A DNA stretch of 64,000 bases from Opacimonas sp014872805 (GTDB taxonomy: Bacteria; Pseudomonadota; Gammaproteobacteria; Enterobacterales; Alteromonadaceae), in the NCBI GenBank assembly GCA_014872805.1, contig WKFN01000012.1, positions 62,001 through 126,000 of the forward strand, read 5' to 3'. The notes beneath the pieces were generated by a model. The model saw nothing but the letters and a program-made list of their open reading frames with translations. It was not told the origin of the DNA and ran no database searches. The translations under genes were made by a program, and so were the position numbers. Below, piece after piece: positions 37,275 through 46,105 of the stretch (the first letter of the stretch is position 1; every line of letters begins with the position of its first letter).

Positions 37275-37964
37275 CTATGGTGCCCACATGAGGTTAACGG
37301 TTGCGCGATTAATTACCGCACTAATTGGCATCGCCAATTCCGTGCTTTGTAACGCCTTGGCAATCGTGTCCTTTTTGGATTCACCGACTAAATGTAAAAA
37401 TATATTTTTAGCTGCTAAAATCGCCGGTAGGGTCAGCGACATACGTTGATGAGGCGCCGTGCTAGGCTGTACCGCAATGTATTTAGCTTGTGAATTGAGA
37501 TCTAAACCTTGCTCGATTTGTTCTGAACATGGAAATAACGAAGCCGTATGACCATCTTCACCCATTCCCAATATCACCACATCAAAGGGTAACTGCACAT
37601 TATCTAGTGCAGCTTCACATGAGGCTACTGCATCTTCAGCATTGGCAAAATCATGCTTTAACGTAATAAATGTGGCCGCGGCTGCGTGCTCTTGTAACAA
37701 GTACGTGCGCACAAGTTTATCATTGCTCGCATCATCGTTTATATCCACCCATCGGTCATCCGCTAAGGTAATAACCACCTTACTCCAATCCAACTCGGTT
37801 TGAGCCAGTGTCTGAAACAAGGCAACCGGGGTACGACCACCACTGACCACAAGTGTTGCTTGGCCTTTTTCTGCAATGGCTTGGTTTAGAAGCTCTGTAA
37901 TAGTGATGGCGAATTCTGCGATTAACTGCTCAGCAGAAGAAAATTCGTGTGATACAAGGGCCAT
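37275..37964 (-). CDS. pgl: 6-phosphogluconolactonase
   Basis: 229-aa DevB/SOL-type lactonase hydrolysing 6-phosphogluconolactone. The signatures are LVVSGGRTPVALF, ITLADDRWVD and GMGEDGHTASLFP. ATG 37964 starts two bases after the zwf stop; an upstream extension that would lie within zwf was dropped. Confidence 0.95.
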   Translation of the reverse strand: MALVSHEFSSAEQLIAEFAITITELLNQAIAEKGQATLVVSGGRTPVALFQTLAQTELDWSKVVITLADDRWVDINDDASNDKLVRTYLLQEHAAAATFITLKHDFANAEDAVASCEAALDNVQLPFDVVILGMGEDGHTASLFPCSEQIEQGLDLNSQAKYIAVQPSTAPHQRMSLTLPAILAAKNIFLHLVGESKKDTIAKALQSTELAMPISAVINRATVNLMWAP

Positions 37965-37966
37965 AA

Positions 37967-39466
37967 TTATTTTCCTTTTGCTTTTTTGACAGCTTGTTGT
38001 TGATACCACGCTCGACCAGTCTTAGCGAGTAAACCGATTGACTCAACTGGTCCCCAGGTACCTGCTTGATATGGCTCTGGTGGTTCATTCTTAGCTGCCC
38101 ATGCACCGATGATCGAATCGACCCATGACCAAGCCTGTTCTACTTCATCGCGACGCACAAATAATGCTTGATTGCCAAGCATGACTTCCAATAAAAGCTT
38201 TTCATAGGCATCAGCGATACGTTCATCCGAAAAAGCCTCAGAAAAAGATAGATTTAGCTGGGTTTTTTGCAGATCCATAGAGCCTGATGAGGTCAACCCT
38301 GGCACTTTATTCATAACGGTGATTTCTACGCCTTCGTCCGGTTGCAAACGAATGACCAATTTATTCGGTGGCAATTGCGCAAAGCTATCTTTAAATAAGT
38401 TATGTGGCTGACGTTTGAAGTAAATAACCACTTCAGAGGTCTTCGCCGGCATGCGTTTACCCGTTCTTAAATAAAACGGTACGCCCGCCCAACGCCAGTT
38501 ATTAATGTGCGCTTTGATCGCAACAAACGTCTCGGTTTGTGATTTTTGGTTCGCATCTGGCTCGTCCAAATATCCTGGCACTTCTTTACCGTTAACAAAA
38601 CCACCCACGTATTGACCGCGAACCGTCATCTCATCAATATTAGAGGTGTCAATTGGACATAATGCTTTAAGTACTTTTAGTTTTTCGTCACGAATGTCAT
38701 CTGCATCTAAAGTTGCCGGTGGCTCCATCGCCACAAGTGACAAAATTTGTAATAAGTGGTTTTGCACCATATCACGCATTTGCCCTGCATCGTCAAAGTA
38801 TCCCCAACGCCCTTCAATACCAACGGACTCAGCCACACTGATTTGCACATGATCGATACTGTTGTGATCCCAGTTGTTAGTAAAAATAGAGTTCGCAAAT
38901 CGCAACGAAATCAAATTTAAAACGGTCTCTTTGCCAAGATAATGATCGATGCGATAGATTTGTTTTTCTTTAAAATATTCTGCTACCGTTTCGTTAATGA
39001 CTTTAGAGGTTGCCAAGTCATGTCCAATGGGTTTTTCTAGCACAACCCGCATTGAATCATCAATAGCATTAGCATGTTTTAAACCTGCGCAAATATTACC
39101 GAAAATAGAAGGAGGCGTCGCAAAATAACACACCATAGTACGCGCTTCATTTACCAAAGGAGTAAACTGCTCATAATCAGATGGCTCAAGGATGTTAATA
39201 CATAGGTAACTGAGCTTTTCAGAAAAGCGAGACCACGTGACTTCACAAATCGTCTCGCCTAAAAATTTTTCTAAATTTTCTCGAACAATGGCAACGTATT
39301 CTGTCTGCGACAAGGGTTGACGGGCCACACCGATAAATTTAGTTTCAGGATGAATCAAGTCAGCTTTCTCTAGCTGATACAGTGAGGGAAGCAACTTGCG
39401 ACGAGCGAGATCTCCCACTGTGCCAAAGAGGACAAAATCACAAGGGTCGAACGAAGGTTTATTCAC
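37967..39466 (-). CDS. zwf: glucose-6-phosphate 1-dehydrogenase
   Basis: 499-aa enzyme forming 6-phosphogluconolactone and NADPH. The coenzyme motif is FGTVGDLARRKL, the active-site peptide RIDHYLGKE is intact, and VLEKPIGHDL is present. GTG at 39466 with AAAAGG upstream gives MNKPSFDPCDFVLFG, matching the family. A GTG 30 bases further upstream is in frame but adds unmatched residues. It is the first gene of the Entner-Doudoroff operon, divergent from hexR. Confidence 0.96.
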   Translation of the reverse strand: MNKPSFDPCDFVLFGTVGDLARRKLLPSLYQLEKADLIHPETKFIGVARQPLSQTEYVAIVRENLEKFLGETICEVTWSRFSEKLSYLCINILEPSDYEQFTPLVNEARTMVCYFATPPSIFGNICAGLKHANAIDDSMRVVLEKPIGHDLATSKVINETVAEYFKEKQIYRIDHYLGKETVLNLISLRFANSIFTNNWDHNSIDHVQISVAESVGIEGRWGYFDDAGQMRDMVQNHLLQILSLVAMEPPATLDADDIRDEKLKVLKALCPIDTSNIDEMTVRGQYVGGFVNGKEVPGYLDEPDANQKSQTETFVAIKAHINNWRWAGVPFYLRTGKRMPAKTSEVVIYFKRQPHNLFKDSFAQLPPNKLVIRLQPDEGVEITVMNKVPGLTSSGSMDLQKTQLNLSFSEAFSDERIADAYEKLLLEVMLGNQALFVRRDEVEQAWSWVDSIIGAWAAKNEPPEPYQAGTWGPVESIGLLAKTGRAWYQQQAVKKAKGK

Positions 39467-39525
39467 GTTTTTATGCCTTTTCAATGAACACAACACAATT
39501 GCATTCTTGTAATGTAATATGGATT

Positions 39526-39555
39526 AGTGTACTCAATTTTGTAGTAAAATTACAA
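39526..39555 (-). promoter_or_regulatory. candidate zwf promoter
   Basis: On the minus strand TTGTAA (39555-39550), an 18-base spacer and TACACT (39531-39526). The -35 element lies inside the HexR operator, which would explain repression by simple occlusion. Confidence 0.5.
39539..39555. promoter_or_regulatory. HexR operator between zwf and hexR
   Basis: TTGTAGTAAAATTACAA matches the 17-bp HexR consensus tTGTAATwwwATTACAa at all but one position. The gap also contains a half-site-like TGTAAT near 39616-39621. Confidence 0.85.
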
Positions 39556-39695
39556 CTTTTACACTGTGATAATGCAAAAAATATCACTTTAATGCGATAA
39601 TCCTGAAAGTTTTACTGTAATTTTGTGCAAAAACAATACATCTTGTATGGAAATACAGGTATATTGTTACTCATGCAAAAGAGACACCCATTAGT

Positions 39696-40541
39696 ATGAA
39701 TATTTTAGAACAAATCACCCGACACTTTGACGCCTTTAGCAAAAGCGAAAAAAAAGTGGCTCAAGTCATTTTAGATAACCCAAAAAATGCCATTCATTCA
39801 TCTATTGCGACACTGGCAAATCTTGCCAATGTCAGCGAGCCTACAGTCAACCGTTTTTGTCGTAGACTCGATACTAAAGGCTTCCCCGATTTTAAACTGC
39901 ATCTAGCTCAAAGCCTCGCGAGCGGAACGCCTTATGTCAATCGCAACGTTGATGAAAATGATGGACCTGCTGAATATACGAACAAGATTTTTGAGTCAAC
40001 CATGGCGGCTCTGGAAACCGCTCGTCAGTCGGTTGATGTCAATGCTATAAACCGGGTAGTAGACCTGTTAACACAAGCCAATAAGATTTCATTTTTTGGT
40101 CTTGGGGCTTCCGCATCTGTTGCACAAGATGCATTGAATAAATTTTTCCGTTTCAATGTCCCGGTCGTGTATTTCGAAGATATTGTCATGCAGCGCATGT
40201 CGACGATGAACTCGACTGATGGCGATGTAGTGGTGTTGATTTCTCACACTGGGCGCACAAAATCATTAGTTGAGATTGCACAAATCGCACGAAGCAATCA
40301 CGCTGTTGTCGTAGGTATTACCGCAAAAGACTCCCCACTTGGCCGTGAATGTAATTACGTTCTTTCTTTGGATGTTGCCGAAGATACCGATATGTATATG
40401 CCCATGGCGTCTCGCATTGCGCAACTTACCTTAATTGATATCCTAGCCACTGGCTTTACTTTGAGACGAGGCAATCGATTCAGAGAAAATTTAAAACGCG
40501 TGAAAGAATCACTGAAAGACTCTCGTTTTTCGATTAAATGA
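39696..40541 (+). CDS. hexR: RpiR-family transcriptional regulator HexR
   Basis: 281-aa regulator of central carbon metabolism. The N-terminal RpiR helix-turn-helix domain (about residues 1-77) includes IATLANLANVSEPTVNRFCRR. The C-terminal SIS sugar-phosphate domain (about 120-255) contains SFFGLGASASVAQDA and VVLISHTGRTKSLVE. KDPG is the known ligand of this family. It stands between the Entner-Doudoroff operon and pykA, both of which carry HexR-type palindromes. Confidence 0.95.
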   Translation: MNILEQITRHFDAFSKSEKKVAQVILDNPKNAIHSSIATLANLANVSEPTVNRFCRRLDTKGFPDFKLHLAQSLASGTPYVNRNVDENDGPAEYTNKIFESTMAALETARQSVDVNAINRVVDLLTQANKISFFGLGASASVAQDALNKFFRFNVPVVYFEDIVMQRMSTMNSTDGDVVVLISHTGRTKSLVEIAQIARSNHAVVVGITAKDSPLGRECNYVLSLDVAEDTDMYMPMASRIAQLTLIDILATGFTLRRGNRFRENLKRVKESLKDSRFSIK

Positions 40542-40567
40542 TCAACAATTGTTCGAATGCGCACGGA

Positions 40568-40584
40568 TAGTAATAAAATTACGT
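40568..40584. promoter_or_regulatory. second HexR-type site upstream of pykA
   Basis: TAGTAATAAAATTACGT has the core GTAATAAAATTAC of the HexR palindrome and mismatches only near its outer ends. It lies 51 bases upstream of the stronger site. Confidence 0.55.
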
Positions 40585-40618
40585 AAAAAAACCACATTTT
40601 TAGTGAATATTCGAAAAT

Positions 40619-40635
40619 CTGTAATATAATTACAA
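40619..40635. promoter_or_regulatory. HexR operator upstream of pykA
   Basis: CTGTAATATAATTACAA contains the perfect palindrome TGTAATATAATTACA. It lies about 53 bases before the pykA ATG. Confidence 0.85.
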
Positions 40636-40687
40636 TACATATATACTATTATTCGATATACACGACAGACACAACACGGACTCATAC

Positions 40688-42130
40688 ATGATATTAAATC
40701 GTCGCACCAAAATTCTTGCTACTCTCGGCCCTGCCACTGATTCTCAAGAGATATTAGAAAAACTCATCGCTGCTGGCGCCAATGTCGTGCGCATGAACTT
40801 TTCGCATGGCTCTGCTCAAGATCACATTGACCGAGCAGCACGGGTACGAGCTGCAGCCAAAAAGCTCAATAAGTACGTTGGTATTCTTGGAGATTTGCAA
40901 GGACCTAAAATTCGTGTAGCACGCTTCAAAGAGGGTCCTATCTATTTGAATATTGGCGATGCATTTGTACTTGATTCTAGTTTAGATAAAGATGCAGGTG
41001 ATCAACACTCAGTGGGCATTGATTACAAAGACTTACCCAATGACGTAGTGCCAGGTGATGTGTTATTACTGGATGATGGACGAGTCCAATTAATTGTTGA
41101 TCGAATTGATGGTAGCGCCATTTTCACAACTGTATCGGTTGCTGGAAAGTTGTCAAACAACAAAGGCATCAACAAACAAGGTGGTGGCCTTTCTGCGGCG
41201 GCGTTAACAGATAAAGACAAAGAAGACATCAAGACTGCGGCGCAAATTGGCGTTGATTATTTAGCCGTATCCTTCCCGCGATCTGGTGCGGATCTAGAAT
41301 ACGCAAGAGAACTTGCTCGTGCTGCAGGATGTAACGCACAAATTTGTGCCAAAGTTGAGCGTGCTGAAACCGTTGCGACGGACGAGGCCATTGATGACAT
41401 CATTCTTGCTTCCGATGCAGTGATGGTTGCGCGTGGTGATTTGGGTGTTGAAATCGGCGATGCCGAACTGGTTGGCGTACAAAAAAAACTGATCGCTCGC
41501 TCCAGACAATTAAACAAAATAGTGATCACCGCTACGCAAATGATGGAGTCCATGATTGAAGCGCCACTTCCGACTCGAGCCGAAGTGATGGACGTCGCCA
41601 ATGCCGTGTTAGATGGTACCGATGCAGTCATGTTATCTGCTGAAACGGCCGCGGGCAAATTCCCAATCGAAACTGTTGAAGCCATGGCTCGCGTATGTAT
41701 TGGCGCAGAAACGCACCCAAGCGTGAACGAATCTAAACACCGCATGGATGAAAAATTTGAATCCATATCAGAAACCGTAGCAATGGCTGCAGTTTATGCT
41801 GCTAATCATCATTTTAATATCAAAGCCATTGTTGGCTTAACCGAGTCGGGTAACAGCACTAAGCTCATGTCTCGCATCACGACTAACCTACCAATTATTG
41901 GTTTATCTCGTCACGCTACAACTCTTAATGCAATGGCATTGTACCGAGGCGTTAAACCTGTGTTTTTTGATTCGACGCAATCACGCCCTGGTCAAATCAC
42001 GCAAGATGTTGTGAATGCATTAAAGGCTTATGGTTATCTTGCTGAAGGAGATAAATTCATCTTCACTTATGGCGATACCATGGAAACCATCGGTGCCACC
42101 AACACGTGCAAAATCGTCACTGTGAATTAA
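40688..42130 (+). CDS. pykA: pyruvate kinase
   Basis: 480-aa pyruvate kinase of the PykA (type II) group, forming pyruvate and ATP from phosphoenolpyruvate. Motifs are RRTKILATLGPA, VVRMNFSHGS, GDLQGPKIRV, MVARGDLGVEI and VITATQMMESMIEAPLPTRAE. It works downstream of gapA and opposite to ppsA at the far end of the window. Confidence 0.97.
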   Translation: MILNRRTKILATLGPATDSQEILEKLIAAGANVVRMNFSHGSAQDHIDRAARVRAAAKKLNKYVGILGDLQGPKIRVARFKEGPIYLNIGDAFVLDSSLDKDAGDQHSVGIDYKDLPNDVVPGDVLLLDDGRVQLIVDRIDGSAIFTTVSVAGKLSNNKGINKQGGGLSAAALTDKDKEDIKTAAQIGVDYLAVSFPRSGADLEYARELARAAGCNAQICAKVERAETVATDEAIDDIILASDAVMVARGDLGVEIGDAELVGVQKKLIARSRQLNKIVITATQMMESMIEAPLPTRAEVMDVANAVLDGTDAVMLSAETAAGKFPIETVEAMARVCIGAETHPSVNESKHRMDEKFESISETVAMAAVYAANHHFNIKAIVGLTESGNSTKLMSRITTNLPIIGLSRHATTLNAMALYRGVKPVFFDSTQSRPGQITQDVVNALKAYGYLAEGDKFIFTYGDTMETIGATNTCKIVTVN

Positions 42131-42180
42131 CTACCACCTCGATATTAACAAATAATTAACATCTCCTTCATTATCCGTTA

Positions 42181-42212
42181 TGATGTCTCCTTACAAAAAT
42201 AAGGAGACATCA
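42181..42212 (+). promoter_or_regulatory. hairpin burying the Shine-Dalgarno sequence of the gene at 42213
   Basis: TGATGTCTCCTTA (42181-42193) and TAAGGAGACATCA (42200-42212) form a perfect 13-bp stem with loop CAAAAA, ending at the base before ATG 42213. The SD AAGGAGA is wholly inside the right arm. A second copy of TCTCCTT at 42172-42178 could also pair with the SD. No T-run follows, so it is not a standard terminator for pykA. Confidence 0.85.
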
Positions 42213-43385
42213 ATGGAAAAGCAATTCGACATAATTGTCTTTGGCGCCACTGGATACACTGGCCAATTAGTCTGTGAATACTTGCGTGACCACTACGCCA
42301 ATAGTGAAGTTCAGTGGGCCATTGCTGGCCGTGACAAAGCGAAACTCACCCACACCAAATCCACTTTACACCTTGCTGAACACATCGACGTGCTGGTCGC
42401 TGACAGTCAAGATCCACAAGGTCTGCTGCCGCTGGTGACCAGTACCAAAGTCATCCTCACCACTGTAGGACCCTATCAGCTTTATGGGGATATACTCATT
42501 CGTTTATGCGCTGAAATGGGTACTGATTATGTCGATCTATGTGGTGAACCAACTTGGATGCGCCAGCAAATTGATGCCCTTTCTCAAACTGCCAAAGAAA
42601 GTGGTGCTCGGATTGTCCATTCGTGCGGATTTGATTCAATCCCCTTTGATTTAGGGGTGTTCTTTTTACAAGATTTAGCATGGCAATATTTCAACAAGCC
42701 TATGCCTAGTGTCAAATGTCGTGTGCGCAAGATGAACGGCAAATTTAGTGGTGGCACTGCCGCTAGCCTTCAAGCAACCATGGCCGCAGCTATGCAACAA
42801 CCAGAGTTGCTCGGTTGGCTCAAAGATCCATTTAGTCTCGCGGGTGGTTTTGTTGGCCCAGATCAACCCAAAGGGAATGAGATTCATTTTGATGAGGCAC
42901 TTAACTCTTGGGTCGCGCCGTTTATCATGGCCAGTATTAATACCAAAAACATACATCGCTCTAACGCCCTACTCGACCATTACTACGGCAAAGATTTTGT
43001 GTATGACGAAATGATTCTGACCGGTCCTGGTGAGCAAGGGGAAAAAATTGCCCACCATGTCGCCAACGATAAAAGTTTATCAGGCCCTGATGCCCCAAAA
43101 CCGGGTGAAGGCCCGACTCAAGAAGAACGAGAAAATGGCTCTTATGATGTATTATTCGTCGGTACTCTGGGTGAGCATGAAGTGAAAGTCAGCGTTGGGG
43201 GGCACCTTGATCCTGGCTATGGATCGACTTCACGTATGCTGACTGAAGCGGCTTTATGTCTGGCTCATGACAATTTGGCTACGTTAGGAGGAGTATATAC
43301 ACCTGCCCCTGCGATGGGAGAGGCTTTGATTAAACGCCTGATTGAACATGCTGGACTGTACTTTGAGGTTGAGGAGCGACATTAG
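42213..43385 (+). CDS. saccharopine dehydrogenase-like NAD(P)-binding protein
   Basis: 390-aa protein with an N-terminal Rossmann motif (VFGATGYTGQLV). Conserved regions of the saccharopine dehydrogenase/trans-acting enoyl reductase group include YVDLCGEPTWM, SCGFDSIPFDLG and the C-terminal GGVYTPAPAMG. Related proteins in actinobacteria reduce lipids; the substrate here is unknown and true lysine metabolism is unlikely. The start at 42213 has a near-consensus SD. In-frame ATGs at 42180 and 42183 also exist but lie in the hairpin's left arm and lack an SD. Confidence 0.85.
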   Translation: MEKQFDIIVFGATGYTGQLVCEYLRDHYANSEVQWAIAGRDKAKLTHTKSTLHLAEHIDVLVADSQDPQGLLPLVTSTKVILTTVGPYQLYGDILIRLCAEMGTDYVDLCGEPTWMRQQIDALSQTAKESGARIVHSCGFDSIPFDLGVFFLQDLAWQYFNKPMPSVKCRVRKMNGKFSGGTAASLQATMAAAMQQPELLGWLKDPFSLAGGFVGPDQPKGNEIHFDEALNSWVAPFIMASINTKNIHRSNALLDHYYGKDFVYDEMILTGPGEQGEKIAHHVANDKSLSGPDAPKPGEGPTQEERENGSYDVLFVGTLGEHEVKVSVGGHLDPGYGSTSRMLTEAALCLAHDNLATLGGVYTPAPAMGEALIKRLIEHAGLYFEVEERH

Positions 43386-43396
43386 ACTGATACTGA

Positions 43397-43417
43397 GCCG
43401 CAGCACCGAGCTGCGGC
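43397..43417. terminator. GC-rich hairpin between convergent genes
   Basis: GCCGCAGC (43397-43404), loop ACCGA, GCTGCGGC (43410-43417): a perfect 8-bp stem without a strong T-run, placed between two convergent genes. It is probably a shared termination or mRNA-end structure. Confidence 0.6.
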
Positions 43418-43427
43418 ACTTATACGG

Positions 43428-43979
43428 TCACTCCCAATGGGTAAAGTAATCACCACTCTGTAAGGTTGGTTTGGGCATGGGTTTTAGATTGGATGTACCA
43501 AGATATAAAAACCCGACGATTTCATCATCTTCACTGAGACCTAATGATTTTTTCATATAATTTGATTGAGCATAACTTCCAGTACGCCAAATCCCAGCAA
43601 AACCTTGGGCTTGAGCCGCCATTTGCATTGAATGCACAGCACAAGCCGTTGAGCATACCTGCTCCACCATTGGCACTTTGTCATGCTCCACATACTGGGT
43701 ATAGGCAATAATGACCATAGGTGCACGTAATGGCAACTGAATGGCTCGAGCAATACTTTGCTCATCTTTATCTTCAGCAATCGCAGATTCTTGTAACAAA
43801 TCCCCTAATTTATTGAGCCCCCTGCCTGTGCAAACAATAAAACGCCACGGTTTAAGACCAACATGATCGGGTGCGCGCAATGCTGCTTGCTTAATATTTT
43901 CTAACGCATCCCCTTCTGGTGCTGGAGCCGTGAGTTTAGGCTGTGAAACTCGGTTTAACAACAAATCTAAAGCATCCAT
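43428..43979 (-). CDS. nitroreductase family protein YdjA-like
   Basis: 183-aa FMN-dependent oxidoreductase, the same length as E. coli YdjA. FMN-binding regions are RAPDHVGLKPWRF, AQGFAGIWRTG and IVGFLYLGT. ATG 43979 behind GAGG was chosen; an upstream extension of 11 residues is not conserved. The physiological substrate is unknown. Confidence 0.92.
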   Translation of the reverse strand: MDALDLLLNRVSQPKLTAPAPEGDALENIKQAALRAPDHVGLKPWRFIVCTGRGLNKLGDLLQESAIAEDKDEQSIARAIQLPLRAPMVIIAYTQYVEHDKVPMVEQVCSTACAVHSMQMAAQAQGFAGIWRTGSYAQSNYMKKSLGLSEDDEIVGFLYLGTSNLKPMPKPTLQSGDYFTHWE

Positions 43980-44054
43980 GAGTACCTCATTTGTATGAAA
44001 AAAAACAAGCAAAATGTACCCGTAAACAGACTAAACACAAAGTGTTTTTGTAAA

Positions 44055-44104
44055 AAATTTGCACTTTGTGACCGATGCGTTACAAAAAATTACAAATTTG
44101 CACT
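44055..44104 (+). repeat. pair of direct repeats upstream of sppA
   Basis: AAATTTGCACT occurs at 44055-44065 and 44094-44104, 39 bases apart start to start, in the gap between ydjA and sppA. It may be a regulator binding pair; no family is assigned. Confidence 0.5.
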
Positions 44105-44166
44105 AGTAGATTTACCTTCGTCTCTCTAGGATGTAATTTGAGATAATATAAAAGGTGTATCTACGC

Positions 44167-46029
44167 ATGGCAGCAAACCAGTCATTTACCAAATTGTTGT
44201 TTGTCGGGATTTGGAATGTCCTCAACTTCTCGCGGAAGTTAGTATTTAATCTGATTTTTATTCTTCTGCTTATTTTCTTCATTATGGCGATTGCCAACTC
44301 GGGTAAAGATGAGATCAAAGTCCCTCAGGGTGGCGCTTTGGTATTAAATTTATCTGGTAATTTGGTGATTCAAAAAACATCAGTCGATCCGTTTGATGAG
44401 TTTGCCAATGAAGCCTTTGGTGGCAGCTCTGGTCCCAACGAAATTCTGGTTCGCGATGTCGTAAAAGCTATTGAAAACGCCAAAGAAGATCGCCGCATCA
44501 GTGCGTTGCTGTTGGATTTTGATGGGTTACGTGGGGCAGGCTTGGATAAGCTTCGTGTTGTCGCGGCTGCTTTAGAGGATTTTAAAACCTCTGGCAAACC
44601 AGTGATTGCACGCGGCGATATCTATGGCCAAGTACAGTATTACCTAGCCGCGCATGCAGACAAAATTTACCTGAATCCAGAAGGCGCGGTGTTATTCGAC
44701 GGCTTAACGCGACAGCGTATGTACTACAAAGAAGCACTAGAAAAGCTCAAAATCAATACTCATGTTTTCAAAGTCGGAACGTATAAATCTGCCATTGAGC
44801 CGTATTTGCGCAACGATATGTCACCAGAGGCAAAAGAAGCGAATGAAGCTTGGATGGGTAGCTATTGGCAACAAATGAAAGAAGACATTGTCAATGCACG
44901 CGGCATCGATATTGCCAGTTTTGATGAAACGGCTGCCGCTTTCATGACCAAATTTGAAGCCGCTAACGGTGACTTTGCCCAATATGCATTAGACAATGGC
45001 TGGGTGGATGCACTCAAAACTCGTGAACAAATCCGAGCTGAAATGATTGACTTGGTTGGGAAAGATGACAAAGACAGTTCATTTAAGGGAATTTCATTTG
45101 CGAGTTACATGCGCGTCATTGACTTCCCACTGCCACAAGAATTTACCAAAGACGGTATTGCCGTCGTTGTGGCTAAAGGCACAATATTAGATGGCAATCA
45201 GCCCTCTGGTACCATCGGTGGTGAATCCACCGCACGTTTATTGCGCAAAGCACGTAACAATGAGAACGTCAAAGCAGTGGTCTTGCACGTCGATTCCCCA
45301 GGAGGCAGCGCCTTTGCTTCGGAGATCATTCGTCAAGAAGTGATTGAACTCAAAAATGCTGGCAAGCCAGTCGTTGCAGTCATGAGCACATATGCTGCAT
45401 CAGGCGGTTACTGGATCTCGGCAAGCGCGGATAAAATCATCGCCTCTCCTGCAACCATCACCGGTTCAATTGGAATCTTTGGCATGCTAATGACTTATGA
45501 AGATTCACTGGCGCATTTGGGCGTATATACCGATGGTGTTTCCACCACTGAGCTGGGCTTTTCATCGTTGTCTAAGACCCTACCTGAAAGCCTAGAGCAA
45601 ATCATTCAACGCTCTATTGAACGCGGTTACGAGCAATTTATTACCCTCGTTGCTGACAACCGAAATATGACCCTTGAACAGGTTGATTCGATTGCGCAAG
45701 GTCGCGTTTGGATTGGTGAAACGGCTCTAGAGCTAGGTTTGGTTGATGCATTAGGTGGCTTGGAAGAAGGTATTGCCGCGGCGGCTGAATTAGCTGAGCT
45801 TAAGGATTACCAAGTCAAATACATTGAGCGTACTCTGTCCCCTAAAGAGCAGTTTATTCGTGAATTGTTGCAAAACGCCACGGTAAGACTGGTGCAAGCA
45901 CAAATGATTGATTCAAATAGCCCACTTTTAGGCTTGTTTGGTCAAATCGCACGTGATATTTCAATCTTCTCTCGTTTAAACGATCCGAAAGCCACATATG
46001 CCATGTGTCTAGAGTGTGAACTCAAATAA
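44167..46029 (+). CDS. sppA: signal peptide peptidase SppA, 67-kDa type
   Basis: 620-aa inner-membrane serine protease (E. coli 618 aa) degrading cleaved signal peptides. One membrane anchor (about residues 24-43) precedes two tandem SppA domains. The catalytic Lys is K207 in GTYKSAIEP of the first domain, and the catalytic Ser is S412 in AASGGYW of the second. ATG 44167 is preferred over GTG 44155 because AAAGG overlaps the latter. Confidence 0.95.
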   Translation: MAANQSFTKLLFVGIWNVLNFSRKLVFNLIFILLLIFFIMAIANSGKDEIKVPQGGALVLNLSGNLVIQKTSVDPFDEFANEAFGGSSGPNEILVRDVVKAIENAKEDRRISALLLDFDGLRGAGLDKLRVVAAALEDFKTSGKPVIARGDIYGQVQYYLAAHADKIYLNPEGAVLFDGLTRQRMYYKEALEKLKINTHVFKVGTYKSAIEPYLRNDMSPEAKEANEAWMGSYWQQMKEDIVNARGIDIASFDETAAAFMTKFEAANGDFAQYALDNGWVDALKTREQIRAEMIDLVGKDDKDSSFKGISFASYMRVIDFPLPQEFTKDGIAVVVAKGTILDGNQPSGTIGGESTARLLRKARNNENVKAVVLHVDSPGGSAFASEIIRQEVIELKNAGKPVVAVMSTYAASGGYWISASADKIIASPATITGSIGIFGMLMTYEDSLAHLGVYTDGVSTTELGFSSLSKTLPESLEQIIQRSIERGYEQFITLVADNRNMTLEQVDSIAQGRVWIGETALELGLVDALGGLEEGIAAAAELAELKDYQVKYIERTLSPKEQFIRELLQNATVRLVQAQMIDSNSPLLGLFGQIARDISIFSRLNDPKATYAMCLECELK

Positions 46030-46050
46030 CATAAAAGGCGTTTTGATAGC

Positions 46051-46078
46051 AAAAGCCCAGCATAGGTTGGGCTTTTTT
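46051..46078 (+). terminator. terminator of sppA
   Basis: AAAAGCCCA (46051-46059), an 8-base loop, TGGGCTTTT (46068-46076) and T's to 46078. The A-rich left arm lets it act on the convergent yfbV transcript as well. Confidence 0.93.
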
Positions 46079-46105
46079 GTGGGTAAGTCTGAATGGATTT
46101 TTATA

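Noticed and set aside
44085..44100. TTACAAAAAATTACAA before sppA as a HexR site
   Set aside because: It has only one ATTACA half-site; the left half does not match TGTAAT.
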